A stretch of DNA of 64,000 nucleotides from Tubulanus polymorphus (lineage: Eukaryota; Nemertea; Palaeonemertea; Tubulaniformes; Tubulanidae). The translations under genes were made by a program, and so were the position numbers. Location: positions 3,498,916 through 3,562,915 of the forward strand of contig NC_134032.1 of NCBI RefSeq assembly GCF_964204645.1, read 5' to 3'. The notes beneath the pieces were generated by a model. The model saw nothing but the letters and a program-made list of their open reading frames with translations, had not been told where the DNA came from and searched no databases. Shown one piece after another: positions 47,506 to 56,382 of this stretch (positions are counted from its first letter, which is position 1; each line of letters begins with the position of its first letter).

Positions 47506-48719
47506 ATGGTAGATAGTTTTCCAAAAACTTTCCGATATAATAAATCAATTAAATATAATATTCCAGCAATAGATTTTAATAATGATATTACATATAGAAA
47601 TGAAGTTTTAGATTCATTAACTAATTTAGAAATTTATGTTACTGAAACTAATAATTTTAATGCAAAGATGGAAAATATATTTCATGTATATTTGATTAAT
47701 TTTAAAAAATTGAAAGATGAAAAACAATGGTTATTAAAATCTAATATGAAGTATTGGCAGAACCAATTAAATTTTGCTGTTTATTGTGCAACAACAGGTT
47801 GTGGAATTAGTTGGAATGATCATTTGAATAATTCTAAATATAAATAAGAACAAAAATTGGAACAATAAGATCACTTCCATGCCCTAAAAAGATTGCAGAA
47901 TATTGTGCACTTCCCATACCATCTAATAGTTTTTATAATATCTATAATAAAAAATTAGGTTATGGTAAAATAGAAACAAAGGATTTAGAAACATTAAATT
48001 TCAATAAATTACCAAAATTTTATGATAATTTAAAACAAGAAAACAATAATGGTTGGGTTTATTTTATTTAAGAAAATAGTGAAGGTTTTACTAAATCAGG
48101 TATAGAAAGAATAAATCAATCTATTAGAACTTATTTGATTTGTATTCTAGGATCACAAGTTGAAACAAGATCGCCGATAATTGGAAATTTGAATACATCA
48201 TTCGATACACAAAAACAATTTAAAGTTTTATTTGAAGATTCCATACATAATGATAAAAATAGATCGATTCCAGAAAACATTATAAGATATCAAAATTATT
48301 TAGATAAATCTCATGTAAGACTAAATTATTGTATAGGCCCTAATCTATTAATTATTTCTAATGATTTAGTATTAAAGATGGGAAACATAATTGGTTATAA
48401 TAATCTAATTAAAACTGCAACAATAAATAATTCATTTGGATTAAATGATATAAATAAAAAGATTATTACTGCTCCAAAATCAAAGGAAGGTGAAAAAAAT
48501 AAAAAACACATTTAATCAACAGAAACTAAAACTAAGAATATTAAATTAAATAATGATTCCAAAATAAAAGATTACAAAACATCAGAAAATATAAAAACTG
48601 ATAAAATTCAACATGATATAATTAAAACTGATAATGATAATAAATCACATGAAAATACTAAATTAGCTATAACTTGTATAGGAATTGTAATCGGAGGAAT
48701 ATTATATTTTAAATTTTAA
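47506..48719 (+). pseudogene. Broken Polinton gene with C-terminal TM segment
   Basis: The first 113 codons are open and contain LNFAVYCATTGCGISWNDHL, a strongly conserved element-protein motif of unknown function. The frame then stops at 47845-47847. Related coding continues in the -1 frame from about 47853, is interrupted by TAA near 48069-48071 and again at 48513-48515, and ends at 48717-48719 after a TM helix (LAITCIGIVIGGIL). It thus has one frameshift and two nonsense codons in an otherwise single ~400-codon gene. It starts at TATAAATG behind a T7 tract. It is the only clearly dead gene of the element apart from a possible end change at 52.4 kb, and may be a sequencing or assembly error in part. 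Confidence 0.8.
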
Positions 48720-48735
48720 TTTTTTTATTATGTAA

Positions 48736-50202
48736 ATGGATGTAGAAGGTGGAGAAGATATTCCATTGGATGACATGGGAAATGATAATGAAGGATATAT
48801 TGATAATGATTATAATGATGCAGAAACTAATATTGATAATGATGATGAATCAGCATATAATTCTAATTTAGCAGATAGTGGTTCTAAAGCCCCATCAACA
48901 GATGAATTTGATAGAAGAACTAGATCGAGAATAAATCCTGAAAATGAAAATCCAGATTTAGTAAAACAAAATTTAGAATATAATGAATTTATGTATGATT
49001 TTCAACATGTATTTAAAGATTCTGGATATAATATAAATACCAGAGGCGCTAGACTTTTAGTACAAGAATTAAAGTTTTTAGATGGTGAATATTATTATCG
49101 TTTGAAAGATGATTATTATATTGATATCTCTTATAAAAAACAAAACAAAATATTAGCAGAATCAACTTTGCTTAAGTCTGACTCATTACTATCTAGAATT
49201 AAAAGAATAAGAAATAGTAATGAAATAGAAGATGTAACACAAGAAGAAATTATTAAAAATGAAAGAGTATTTAAACAAAGAATTAATGAATTATTTGAAA
49301 CAATCGATAATAATTTAGAAACAGAAACAACTTCTGAACAGAATATAACTTCCAAAACTAGTAAACTTAAATCAAACACTGAAGTTCAAACTGAAAAACT
49401 TTTACCGAATGGATTACTTGATGCAACAGATCAAGAAATAGAAGCTTTAAGTATGTTTTCTAAAAAAACAATTAGAGAAATAATAAGTATACGAAATGAT
49501 GCCGATAAAATTGCTCGCGAAAAACATATTAGATATAATAAAATTAAACCTTTAGAAAATAAATTATTTGACACCAGAAAAGAATTAGAACAATTAAAAT
49601 TAGATAGAGAATTTAAAGTTATTGAAGAAATTGAATTTAAAAAAAGAAATGCATATTTAGAAAAAGAAATTGATGATTTAGAATATAACATAGAATTTCA
49701 GAAAGAAAAAATGAAATTATTATTAAAATCATATGATTATTGTATTAATAGATTAAAAGTTGTTGTTAAAGAGTTAATACTAAAACCAAATTCTGACATA
49801 TCACTAAAAGATAGAATAAAATTATTATTTAAGTTTGAAGGAATAACAGTTCTTTCAATTCTAACAGCTGTAACTATGTTATTTACAACAATTGGTTTAG
49901 CAATATCAAATGCTTTGAAATCTACTCCTACTCCCAATAAACCAGATAAACCTCCAGGTAATAATTCTATACAAGATAAAGTTAAAGATGGTTTAAAGAA
50001 ATTAGCAAAATATTTATGGGAACTATCTAAAAAATCTGCTGCAGCTTTCCCAGGAGTTATTGCTTCAATTGTTGGTTTTATATTGAAATCTGCAGGAAAC
50101 ATTATTAACTTTGCTGCTGAACATATTATTTTATTTTTAATCACAGTTGTAATTGCTATTATTTTTGGTTTAGTAAATATGATATCAAAAAATATCAAGT
50201 AA
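48736..50202 (+). CDS. Large acidic coiled-coil membrane protein of Polinton
   Basis: 488 aa. Residues 1-60 are very Asp/Asn/Glu-rich. A central region (about 165-345) is highly charged and heptad-like, probably coiled coil (for example NKLFDTRKELEQLKLDREFK). A TM helix follows (LSILTAVTMLFTTIGLAI, about 378-398), then a Pro-rich linker (TPTPNKPDKPPG), then C-terminal hydrophobic helices (FLITVVIAIIFGLVNMI). I do not recognise a named family. Position between structural genes and two membrane segments suggest a virion membrane or scaffold role (inference). It starts at TGTAAATG behind a T7 tract. Confidence 0.72.
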   Translation: MDVEGGEDIPLDDMGNDNEGYIDNDYNDAETNIDNDDESAYNSNLADSGSKAPSTDEFDRRTRSRINPENENPDLVKQNLEYNEFMYDFQHVFKDSGYNINTRGARLLVQELKFLDGEYYYRLKDDYYIDISYKKQNKILAESTLLKSDSLLSRIKRIRNSNEIEDVTQEEIIKNERVFKQRINELFETIDNNLETETTSEQNITSKTSKLKSNTEVQTEKLLPNGLLDATDQEIEALSMFSKKTIREIISIRNDADKIAREKHIRYNKIKPLENKLFDTRKELEQLKLDREFKVIEEIEFKKRNAYLEKEIDDLEYNIEFQKEKMKLLLKSYDYCINRLKVVVKELILKPNSDISLKDRIKLLFKFEGITVLSILTAVTMLFTTIGLAISNALKSTPTPNKPDKPPGNNSIQDKVKDGLKKLAKYLWELSKKSAAAFPGVIASIVGFILKSAGNIINFAAEHIILFLITVVIAIIFGLVNMISKNIK

Positions 50203-50245
50203 ACTATGATATCAAAAATAAATAATTAATTTTTTTGTTAAATAA

Positions 50246-51493
50246 ATGAGTGGGAGTTATATCAATCCTTCTAAGAATCATAGAATATCTAATGCTATTA
50301 AAGCAGAAAGATCACATCATATAATTACTCATAACCCTTCTAATATCAATCCCGATGAAACTTTATACGTTAGAATCCCTCGATTAACACAAAATACTTT
50401 TTATGTTCCAAACTGTATTTATTTATCAGCTGATATAAAAGTAATCGGTAATAATAATAATTATGTTGTTGATAATGTTGGAAGATATTTGATTAAAAAG
50501 TTAACAATAAAGATTGGTCCAGAAACAGTTTTCTCATTAGATGATTATAATTTATTTATGCATTATAAAGATTTATGGTTAACAAAAGAAAATAGAAATA
50601 ATATGATATTTCAAGGCATCCAATCAGAAAACCAAAATAAATTAAGATCAGAAGCTAATAGCGCAATATTAACAAATGATGTAGATAAATTGATAAAAAG
50701 TATATATGGAAGCAAATATAAAATTCCATTAGACTTTGAATTGATAAATAATAATGCACCTTTATATAAATACGCAATTCAAGAAGATGTTATATTCGAA
50801 ATAACATTTGCTCCTGTAAATGAAATTGTAATATCTAGCGTTAATAAAGATATGAGTTATAAATTATCGAATATATGTTTAGAATATGATACAGTAACTG
50901 ATGAAAATATTTCAAGTATAATTCAAACTCAATACAATCAAGGATTTTCATTATTATATGATTATATTGATAAATTTAAAACTGTAACTATTAATGCAAA
51001 TGATGAAATAATAAATGAGAATATTAACTTTCCTAGAAGATCTATTAAAGGTATATTAATATTTTTTACTATTGGAACGTATACTAATGGCGCAATAAAT
51101 GTTGACAATTATTATAATCCTGAAATAACAAAAGTAGAAATAACTATCGAAGGTATAGCGAATAAAATATTTTGTCAAGGAATGAGAATGATTGATCAAT
51201 GGGTAGAAATTAAAAAACATTTTATGAATGAAAAAGTAAAATCATTTGAAAATTGTAACATTAATCAAATTGATTATTATACCGGTAATAAATATGCATT
51301 ATGGGTAGATTTTAGAACAACTGAAGATAATTCATTACATGGTTCTGGAAAAAAACTACAAAATACAAAAGATGGAATACAATTATTCATGACAAAGAAA
51401 AAAGGAATCAAAAATTTTAAAATGCATATTTATATTATATCTGACGCACAATTAAATATTATAAATTCACAATTAGATAGTGTTATGTATTAA
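50246..51493 (+). CDS. Probable major capsid protein (double jelly-roll) of Polinton
   Basis: 415 aa, beta-rich, no TM helix. Conserved blocks include NPDETLYVRIPRL near the N-terminus, GRYLIKKLTIKIGPE, a mid-protein YKIPLDFEL, NFPRRSIKGIL, and the end motif TGNKYALWVDFRTTEDNSLH...IYIISDAQLNI. This set and the position before the ATPase/integrase block fit the Polinton hexon-like capsid protein, which trimerises and tiles the shell with the penton. At 415 aa it is at the short end for the family, so a structure prediction would be worth having. The frame is intact. It starts at AATAAATG behind a T7 tract. Confidence 0.68.
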   Translation: MSGSYINPSKNHRISNAIKAERSHHIITHNPSNINPDETLYVRIPRLTQNTFYVPNCIYLSADIKVIGNNNNYVVDNVGRYLIKKLTIKIGPETVFSLDDYNLFMHYKDLWLTKENRNNMIFQGIQSENQNKLRSEANSAILTNDVDKLIKSIYGSKYKIPLDFELINNNAPLYKYAIQEDVIFEITFAPVNEIVISSVNKDMSYKLSNICLEYDTVTDENISSIIQTQYNQGFSLLYDYIDKFKTVTINANDEIINENINFPRRSIKGILIFFTIGTYTNGAINVDNYYNPEITKVEITIEGIANKIFCQGMRMIDQWVEIKKHFMNEKVKSFENCNINQIDYYTGNKYALWVDFRTTEDNSLHGSGKKLQNTKDGIQLFMTKKKGIKNFKMHIYIISDAQLNIINSQLDSVMY

Positions 51494-51525
51494 AATTTTA
51501 ACTTTAATAAAAATGTATATAATAA

Positions 51526-52404
51526 ATGGAAGGAGGTAAAGTATATAAACATATTCCATACATCGATACACATGAAAATAATGATGGTTTATATTATGTA
51601 ATACCTTGTAATATAGCTTTGATATTTGATCCTATTTTTAAAAATTATAAAACTAAACTAATAGAAATCGATAATAATAAAAGTGAAGTTGTTGATAATT
51701 TAAGTAATGTAATTGATAATAATGTAATACCTTCTACATCTAATAACGTAATACCTTCTACATCTAAAAATGTAATACCTTCTACATCTAATAACATAAT
51801 ACCTTCTACATCTGTAATACCCTCTACATCAAATAATATAATACCTTCTACATATAATAATGCAATAATATTAAATGTTAGTGAAAATAGAAATTATTGT
51901 GATTATTGTAATGGTGAATTTTCAAACGCTCCATCAAATTGGAATAAACATATGAATACAAATTCACATATTACTAATGTTATAGAACGTGTTGGTAAAA
52001 AAGAATTTATAGAACACCCATTTAGATATGTTACAAAATTTGTTTCAAATAAAAAAGTAAATGGTGAAAAAATATATGAAGATTTATTATTAGCAACACC
52101 TAATAAAGATGAATTAGATTTAACCGATGCTAATGAAATATTAGGATCAAACACTGTAAATGAAATATTAGGATCAAACACTAATAAAGATGATAATGAA
52201 AATGGTGTCATACGCCCACATGATGATATAGTTACAGTTAAACATATTGATAATAAAGATTCTATAAAACTTAAAGTAGAAAATAATAATAAATTTGATT
52301 GGAAGAATAAGTTTAAAAATGAAACAACTATTGATGATTTAGTAAAAAATATGAAAAAGGTAAAAAAAGGTGAAAAAGGTGAAAAAGGTGAAAAAAAATT
52401 ATAA
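51526..52404 (+). CDS. C2H2-type zinc-finger protein with VIPSTSNN repeats
   Basis: 292 aa. Residues about 66-110 hold seven imperfect copies of an 8-residue (N)NVIPSTS unit. A Cys125-x2-Cys128...His...His finger (YCDYCNGEF ... WNKHMNTNSH) follows, of the same general type as the fingers at the polymerase N-terminus. A short direct repeat NEILGSNT and a Lys/Gly/Glu-rich end (GEKGEKGEK) come last. It may bind DNA or RNA; no catalytic motif is seen. The stop is reached just after an A8 run at 52391-52398. In another frame an acidic extension of about 28 codons follows, to about 52483. It shares the AATAAAAATGTATATAATAA leader style with the gene at 44888. Confidence 0.68.
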   Translation: MEGGKVYKHIPYIDTHENNDGLYYVIPCNIALIFDPIFKNYKTKLIEIDNNKSEVVDNLSNVIDNNVIPSTSNNVIPSTSKNVIPSTSNNIIPSTSVIPSTSNNIIPSTYNNAIILNVSENRNYCDYCNGEFSNAPSNWNKHMNTNSHITNVIERVGKKEFIEHPFRYVTKFVSNKKVNGEKIYEDLLLATPNKDELDLTDANEILGSNTVNEILGSNTNKDDNENGVIRPHDDIVTVKHIDNKDSIKLKVENNNKFDWKNKFKNETTIDDLVKNMKKVKKGEKGEKGEKKL

Positions 52405-52642
52405 AGATATTGAAGAAGATTCGGTAGAGCATTTAAATAAATTGTTAGCGTCTTATAGTGAAAGTGATTCAGAAATTGATTAACTAAAACTCGAATAATA
52501 AAGGTTGAAAATTGTATAAAATAATAGTAAATAAAAAAGGGGGTTTAAATTATTTAAGGTATCTAATAGGGTATCAGGTATTAGGGTATCAGGTATTAGG
52601 GTATCAGGTATTAGGGTATCTAATACATAGGTATACAAATAG
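52405..52642. terminator. Convergent intergenic region with 15-bp tandem repeats and AATAAA signals
   Basis: This separates the plus- and minus-strand gene sets. AATAAA-type hexamers occur near 52495 and 52530. Then come about four units of AGGGTATCAGGTATT at 52571-52625. Placement between converging genes suggests bidirectional 3' end formation or transcription blocking (inference). Confidence 0.5.
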
Positions 52643-53254
52643 TTATTTTATAAATATATATTCATAAGGAAATTGTAATCTCAGTAATAATTTTGAACCT
52701 TTATTATTCTTTAATTTATTCATATATTCATCATGTAATTCAGTAGGTATAATTTGATTTTCTTCCAATGATTGTTGCATAGATTTTCTATCTTTGTTGT
52801 AGAAAAAAACTAGAAATCTTATATTCTCTCTAAAATCTTTCACAATTGAATTATATTTCTGATTCAAAACCCAAGTTGTTATCCCAAAATGTCTACCAGA
52901 GAAAGCTAAATAACATAACTCACTTTCTCTAATTTTAGAATCATGTAAATTTGCGCAATCATCAATAATAAATAATGTATTTGATCCTTTATAAATATCT
53001 AATGCAATTTTTATACAATTATCTAAATTTTCTTTTACTGTTTTAGGATTTAATATAATAAACTTTTTTATCTTAACTATATCTCTATTATATGTTTTAT
53101 TCATTTCATAAGTAGGACAGAATAATATTATATTATCAAAATGATTTTTATAAATAGTTTCTAATAAATCTAATATGAAGTGTGTTTTACCGCAGTTTGT
53201 AACTCCAGTTATTAACATATTATGCGGTTCAAATATAAATAAATCTTTATTCAT
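52643..53254 (-). CDS. FtsK/HerA-type genome-packaging ATPase of Polinton
   Basis: 203 aa. Walker A is GVTNCGKT (residues 17-24) after a short lead, and Walker B is TLFIIDD (Asp98-Asp99) followed by CANL. An Arg/Gly region near SGRHFGITTWVLNQ fits the sensor/arginine-finger part. It powers packaging of the linear genome into capsids in related viruses. The frame is intact and the size is usual for the family. Its start overlaps the integrase stop by 8 bp, so the two are translated from a compact minus-strand unit. Start context AATAAATG. Confidence 0.9.
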   Translation of the reverse strand: MNKDLFIFEPHNMLITGVTNCGKTHFILDLLETIYKNHFDNIILFCPTYEMNKTYNRDIVKIKKFIILNPKTVKENLDNCIKIALDIYKGSNTLFIIDDCANLHDSKIRESELCYLAFSGRHFGITTWVLNQKYNSIVKDFRENIRFLVFFYNKDRKSMQQSLEENQIIPTELHDEYMNKLKNNKGSKLLLRLQFPYEYIFIK

Positions 53255-54335
53255 TTATTCTTTTAATTTTACTAGATAAAATCCATTCATTAAATTTATC
53301 ATCATATCCTTTATATTTCACCAAAGAATACTTTTTTCCTTTAAGAGTTTTTGTTTTCAATACTTTTTCTATTTTGTATTCTATTTCATCTGGATTTGGT
53401 ACTAATGATAATTCTTGTTCATAAAAATAACCTAATATTTCTTCATCTTTTAAATCAAACAATTTATAAACAAAAGGTTTAGTTAATATTATCTTTTTAA
53501 TCTTGAATATTTCTTCAGTAAAATTAGGGGTATAACCTTTATAAAATGTTTTTCGATATTTAGAAATTCTAACATGTTGTCCTATTTTAAATTTAGGTTC
53601 ACCGAAATCATGTGTAACAAATGCTCCATATAAATTATTCCAAACTATTTCTGAATTTTCTTCTTTTCTAGCTTGTATAGGTTTCATATTTATAGAACTA
53701 TGTTTAGAATTATTATAACCTTTAACTAAATCATCTAACACATCGATATATTTATATGTTTCATTAGCAGTAAAATATTTCCACATTCTAGTTTTCAATG
53801 TTTTATTAAATCTTTCTATAACAGATGCTTTTTTATCTGAATGTGTTGAAAAATATTCTACATCGTTATCAGTTAATAGTTTTTTAAAATGTTTGTTATA
53901 AAATTCTTTACCTTCATCAAATTGTATCTTATCTGGGATAGCTTCTTTAAATATAGATTTAAAAGCATTTGTTACTTCTATACCAGTTTTATTTTTAATC
54001 GGGATACTCCATGCGTATCTACTGAATATATCTATAACATTCAGTATCCAGAAATATCCTTTGTTATATTCTTCTAAGTTTTTCATGTCAATTAAATCTG
54101 CTTGCCATTGTTGGTCAATATATGAAACCATTACTTTTCTTGTTAAATATTTTTTATCCATCTTTTTATGAATTTGATATGTGGGTTGATTTTGTAACCA
54201 TGATTTTAATTCACTATATTTTATATTGCTATTATCAGATTTAATTTTATTCCATAATTCTGAAACGTTAGAATATGATACTTCACTTTCTGGGTTATAA
54301 TATAAATCTCTTAAATATTGTTCTTTTTTCATCAT
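53247..54335 (-). CDS. int: Retroviral-type (rve) integrase with C-terminal chromodomain
   Basis: 362 aa. The catalytic core has WQADLIDM (Asp80), QFDEGKEFY (Asp140) and VIERFNKTLK (Glu174), the D,D-E triad of rve integrases. An SH3-like region with FKIGQHVRISK follows. A C-terminal chromodomain (about 317-358; YSLVKYKGY and EWI) probably guides insertion to particular chromatin. It inserts the element's ends into host DNA. A classical HHCC finger is not visible at the N-terminus. It is one of two genes in the element without TAAATG at the start (it has AAAATATG, with tandem ATGs), so it may be expressed differently or translated by coupling. The frame is intact. Confidence 0.92.
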   Translation of the reverse strand: MMKKEQYLRDLYYNPESEVSYSNVSELWNKIKSDNSNIKYSELKSWLQNQPTYQIHKKMDKKYLTRKVMVSYIDQQWQADLIDMKNLEEYNKGYFWILNVIDIFSRYAWSIPIKNKTGIEVTNAFKSIFKEAIPDKIQFDEGKEFYNKHFKKLLTDNDVEYFSTHSDKKASVIERFNKTLKTRMWKYFTANETYKYIDVLDDLVKGYNNSKHSSINMKPIQARKEENSEIVWNNLYGAFVTHDFGEPKFKIGQHVRISKYRKTFYKGYTPNFTEEIFKIKKIILTKPFVYKLFDLKDEEILGYFYEQELSLVPNPDEIEYKIEKVLKTKTLKGKKYSLVKYKGYDDKFNEWILSSKIKRINE

Positions 54336-54338
54336 ATT

Positions 54339-54734
54339 TTAATCCATTAATAATATTTTAGATTTATTTTCATTTGATTTATGATTTGACTTATTTTCTG
54401 GTATAATAGGTTTATTGTCATCGGAATCATCTTTATCATCAGATTTGAATTTAGATTTATATATTACACCAGATAATATAATAACTGTTACTAATCCAAT
54501 TGTAATATATAATTTATAATTACTTCCAGCATTAGAAGAATTAGATGGATTATTATTTGAATCAATACCACCGTGTGGGTGCCGTACGGCATCATCAGAT
54601 AAAGTCTGTGATTCATTTATATCAGTTAATTTCTTTTTCTTAGCTTTTTTTAATTCTGATGATCTTTTACCTAATTCTCTTGCCCATTTAATTTGTTTCT
54701 CGGATCTAGCCTTTTTCTTAACGCCATCGCTCAT
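54339..54734 (-). CDS. Small basic membrane protein of Polinton
   Basis: 131 aa. The strongly basic N-terminus (KKKARSEKQIKWARELGKRS, then KKAKKKK) is followed by an Asn/Ser linker, one TM helix (YITIGLVTVIILSGVIY, about 75-91) and a charged tail. The basic arm could bind DNA and tether it to a membrane or capsid; that is inference. Its start overlaps the end of the gene at 54718 by 17 bp, and it ends 3 bp before the integrase start. Start GATAAATG. Confidence 0.68.
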   Translation of the reverse strand: MSDGVKKKARSEKQIKWARELGKRSSELKKAKKKKLTDINESQTLSDDAVRHPHGGIDSNNNPSNSSNAGSNYKLYITIGLVTVIILSGVIYKSKFKSDDKDDSDDNKPIIPENKSNHKSNENKSKILLMD

Positions 54735-55332
54735 TTATCTTAGTTAATTTTTGTTCTGATTCATCTTCTATTTCGATGTTTTGTTGTAGTACATCTGTTT
54801 CGTTCTTACCTGATTTATATTCCATAGGTTTGATATTCGAAAATGTTATAACTCCAGTAGAAATCAATGTCATAACCGATCCTAATTGAAATGAAGCATA
54901 TCCAACCCATTTTTGTAATTCAGTCATAACTAAATAGTCATTTTTCAAATCATTATATAATTTATTTTCATCATCAATTGGTATTAGCCGGTTACATAAT
55001 TTTGAATAACATTTGATAATACCATCTGAAATAGAATCATTTATTCTAGCTAATCTTGACTCTTCATAAATCTTAAAATATTTAATTACTTTTTCTTTGT
55101 TCATATTATCTAATTCTTGAAAAGTTATTGTTTTACCAATAAACTCTTTAGTTTTTCCACTCGCAATCAATAGTTCTAGATGATGCTTACAATATAAATA
55201 GTATTCATAATCAATATTACTATCAATTTTATTATCACATTTAGTTGCCACATTATCATTATCATCTGTTAGACCTAAATCTTCCAAAGTTTTTTCAACT
55301 TTAACATTATTCTTATTCGATTTCTTAGACAT
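54718..55332 (-). CDS. Conserved Polinton protein of unknown function, 204 aa
   Basis: Mostly helical and charged. The central and C-terminal parts (SRLARINDSISDGIIKCYSK, later VMTELQKWVGYASFQLGSVM) look like a conserved element family adjacent to integrase/ATPase genes. One hydrophobic segment (SVMTLISTGVITFSNI, about 152-167) may be membrane-associated. Role unknown. First gene of the overlapping minus-strand unit that continues through the 54339 gene, integrase and ATPase. Start TATAAATG. Confidence 0.65.
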   Translation of the reverse strand: MSKKSNKNNVKVEKTLEDLGLTDDNDNVATKCDNKIDSNIDYEYYLYCKHHLELLIASGKTKEFIGKTITFQELDNMNKEKVIKYFKIYEESRLARINDSISDGIIKCYSKLCNRLIPIDDENKLYNDLKNDYLVMTELQKWVGYASFQLGSVMTLISTGVITFSNIKPMEYKSGKNETDVLQQNIEIEDESEQKLTKINERWR

Positions 55333-55557
55333 TTATATTAGAGAAATTTAATAAGAATAGTATTATAAGTATTCTTCAAATGATACTAGCTAGTTAAAGT
55401 TAAAGAATTCTAGTATTAGTTATTGTTTTTTTAGTATTTTTTATTTGTGATATAAAGTATTCTCTTTTGAAAAGAAAATATTAAAAATTAAAATAGAAAT
55501 AATAGATAGTTGAAGGTATGTAATTTTTATTATATTTTATTTGAGATATATTAATCT
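55333..55557. other. Intergenic region between HNH gene and minus-strand unit
   Basis: 225 bp, about 85% AT, with repeated TTAGTTATT/ATTATAAGTATT-like words and no frame. It probably contains the promoter for the 55332-start unit and the 3' end of the HNH gene. Confidence 0.4.
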
Positions 55558-56235
55558 TTAACCACTCATTAAAGACTCAACGTATTGTTCATTATTTGGA
55601 TTATTATTCCATTGATCAATAAATTTCTTTGCTTTTGTTAACTGTTCTAAATATAACTGTAAATCTAGTTTGTTTCCTTTACTAATATTTTCTTTCTTTT
55701 CGAGTGGTCTCAGGTTCTTCCAATTCCATATCAATTTCTTATTGTGTTCATCATTCATGTTAAATTTAGAAATAGGCAACACGTGATCTATATGGAAATA
55801 ATCTCCGTAATTATTTGTGTTCATTTCATCATCGAACTGATATGTAATCCATGATTTTAAGAATTTATCTGAACAATCTAACAAATTAGATAGTGTGGTT
55901 AAATGCGTTTCATTACTAAATAATTGTGATAATCTAGTATTTAAACATTGTTTTATTTTAAAATTAAAATCTGTTTGATACCTTTTCTTTCGATAATTAT
56001 TTTGATACTCATTATAATATTCACGATGATCTTCTCGATAATCTGGATTATTTTCTTGCCATTGTTTATTAACCACTTTTTTACAACTTTTACAGTAATT
56101 TTGTAAACCATCTTTCTGAGTATTATTTTTTTGAAAATCTGAAGATTGTTTAATTAATTCACATTTAGAACATTTCTTATATATATTTATAACACCATTA
56201 TTGTTTATATTTATAGTGTGTGGTTGTTGTTCCAT
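55558..56235 (-). CDS. HNH endonuclease with four-Cys zinc finger
   Basis: 225 aa. An N-terminal Cys22-x2-Cys25...Cys48-x2-Cys51 finger (CSKCELIKQSSDF ... YCKSCKK) is followed by a Tyr/Arg-rich linker (DHREYYNEYQNNYRKKRY). The HNH core is FHIDHVLPISKF (His148, Asp150, His151) with WNWKNLRPLEKKENISKGNK further on, supplying the conserved Asn and final Asn/His position. Such enzymes are common in giant viruses, phages and homing elements but are not part of the standard Polinton set, so it is probably an acquired accessory nuclease. It may act in recombination, homing or genome processing (inference). The frame is intact. Start TATAAATG. A tail resembling its C-terminus occurs at the right TIR. 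Confidence 0.85.
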   Translation of the reverse strand: MEQQPHTININNNGVINIYKKCSKCELIKQSSDFQKNNTQKDGLQNYCKSCKKVVNKQWQENNPDYREDHREYYNEYQNNYRKKRYQTDFNFKIKQCLNTRLSQLFSNETHLTTLSNLLDCSDKFLKSWITYQFDDEMNTNNYGDYFHIDHVLPISKFNMNDEHNKKLIWNWKNLRPLEKKENISKGNKLDLQLYLEQLTKAKKFIDQWNNNPNNEQYVESLMSG

Positions 56236-56382
56236 TTATATTACATATTTTTTACTAAAACTGATTTATTTTTGTTTGAAATCTATGTGCTTCTCTTTTT
56301 CATTCCTTGTTCTTTTTCATTCCTCGCCACCGTAGTTGATAAATCATTTCGGATCTTTGATATCAAAATCATACAAGCAGCC

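Larger units (their letters stand above)
44880..51531 (+). promoter_or_regulatory. Recurrent T-tract ... TAAATG gene-start motif (Polinton plus strand)
   Basis: All ten plus-strand genes after the polymerase begin within TAAATG (starts 44888, 45247, 46023, 46365, 46612, 47054, 47506, 48736, 50246, 51526). Seven of them have a T5-T8 run about 11-15 bp upstream. This resembles the late promoter/start element of poxviruses. On the minus strand 53254, 54734, 55332 and 56235 also have TAAATG; the integrase (54335) and polymerase (40828) do not. Confidence 0.7.

Noticed and set aside
49131-50198. Three Ser/Leu/Ile-rich minus-strand frames opposite the 488-aa gene
   Set aside because: Typical antisense shadows of an AT-rich coding region; no start context or motif.
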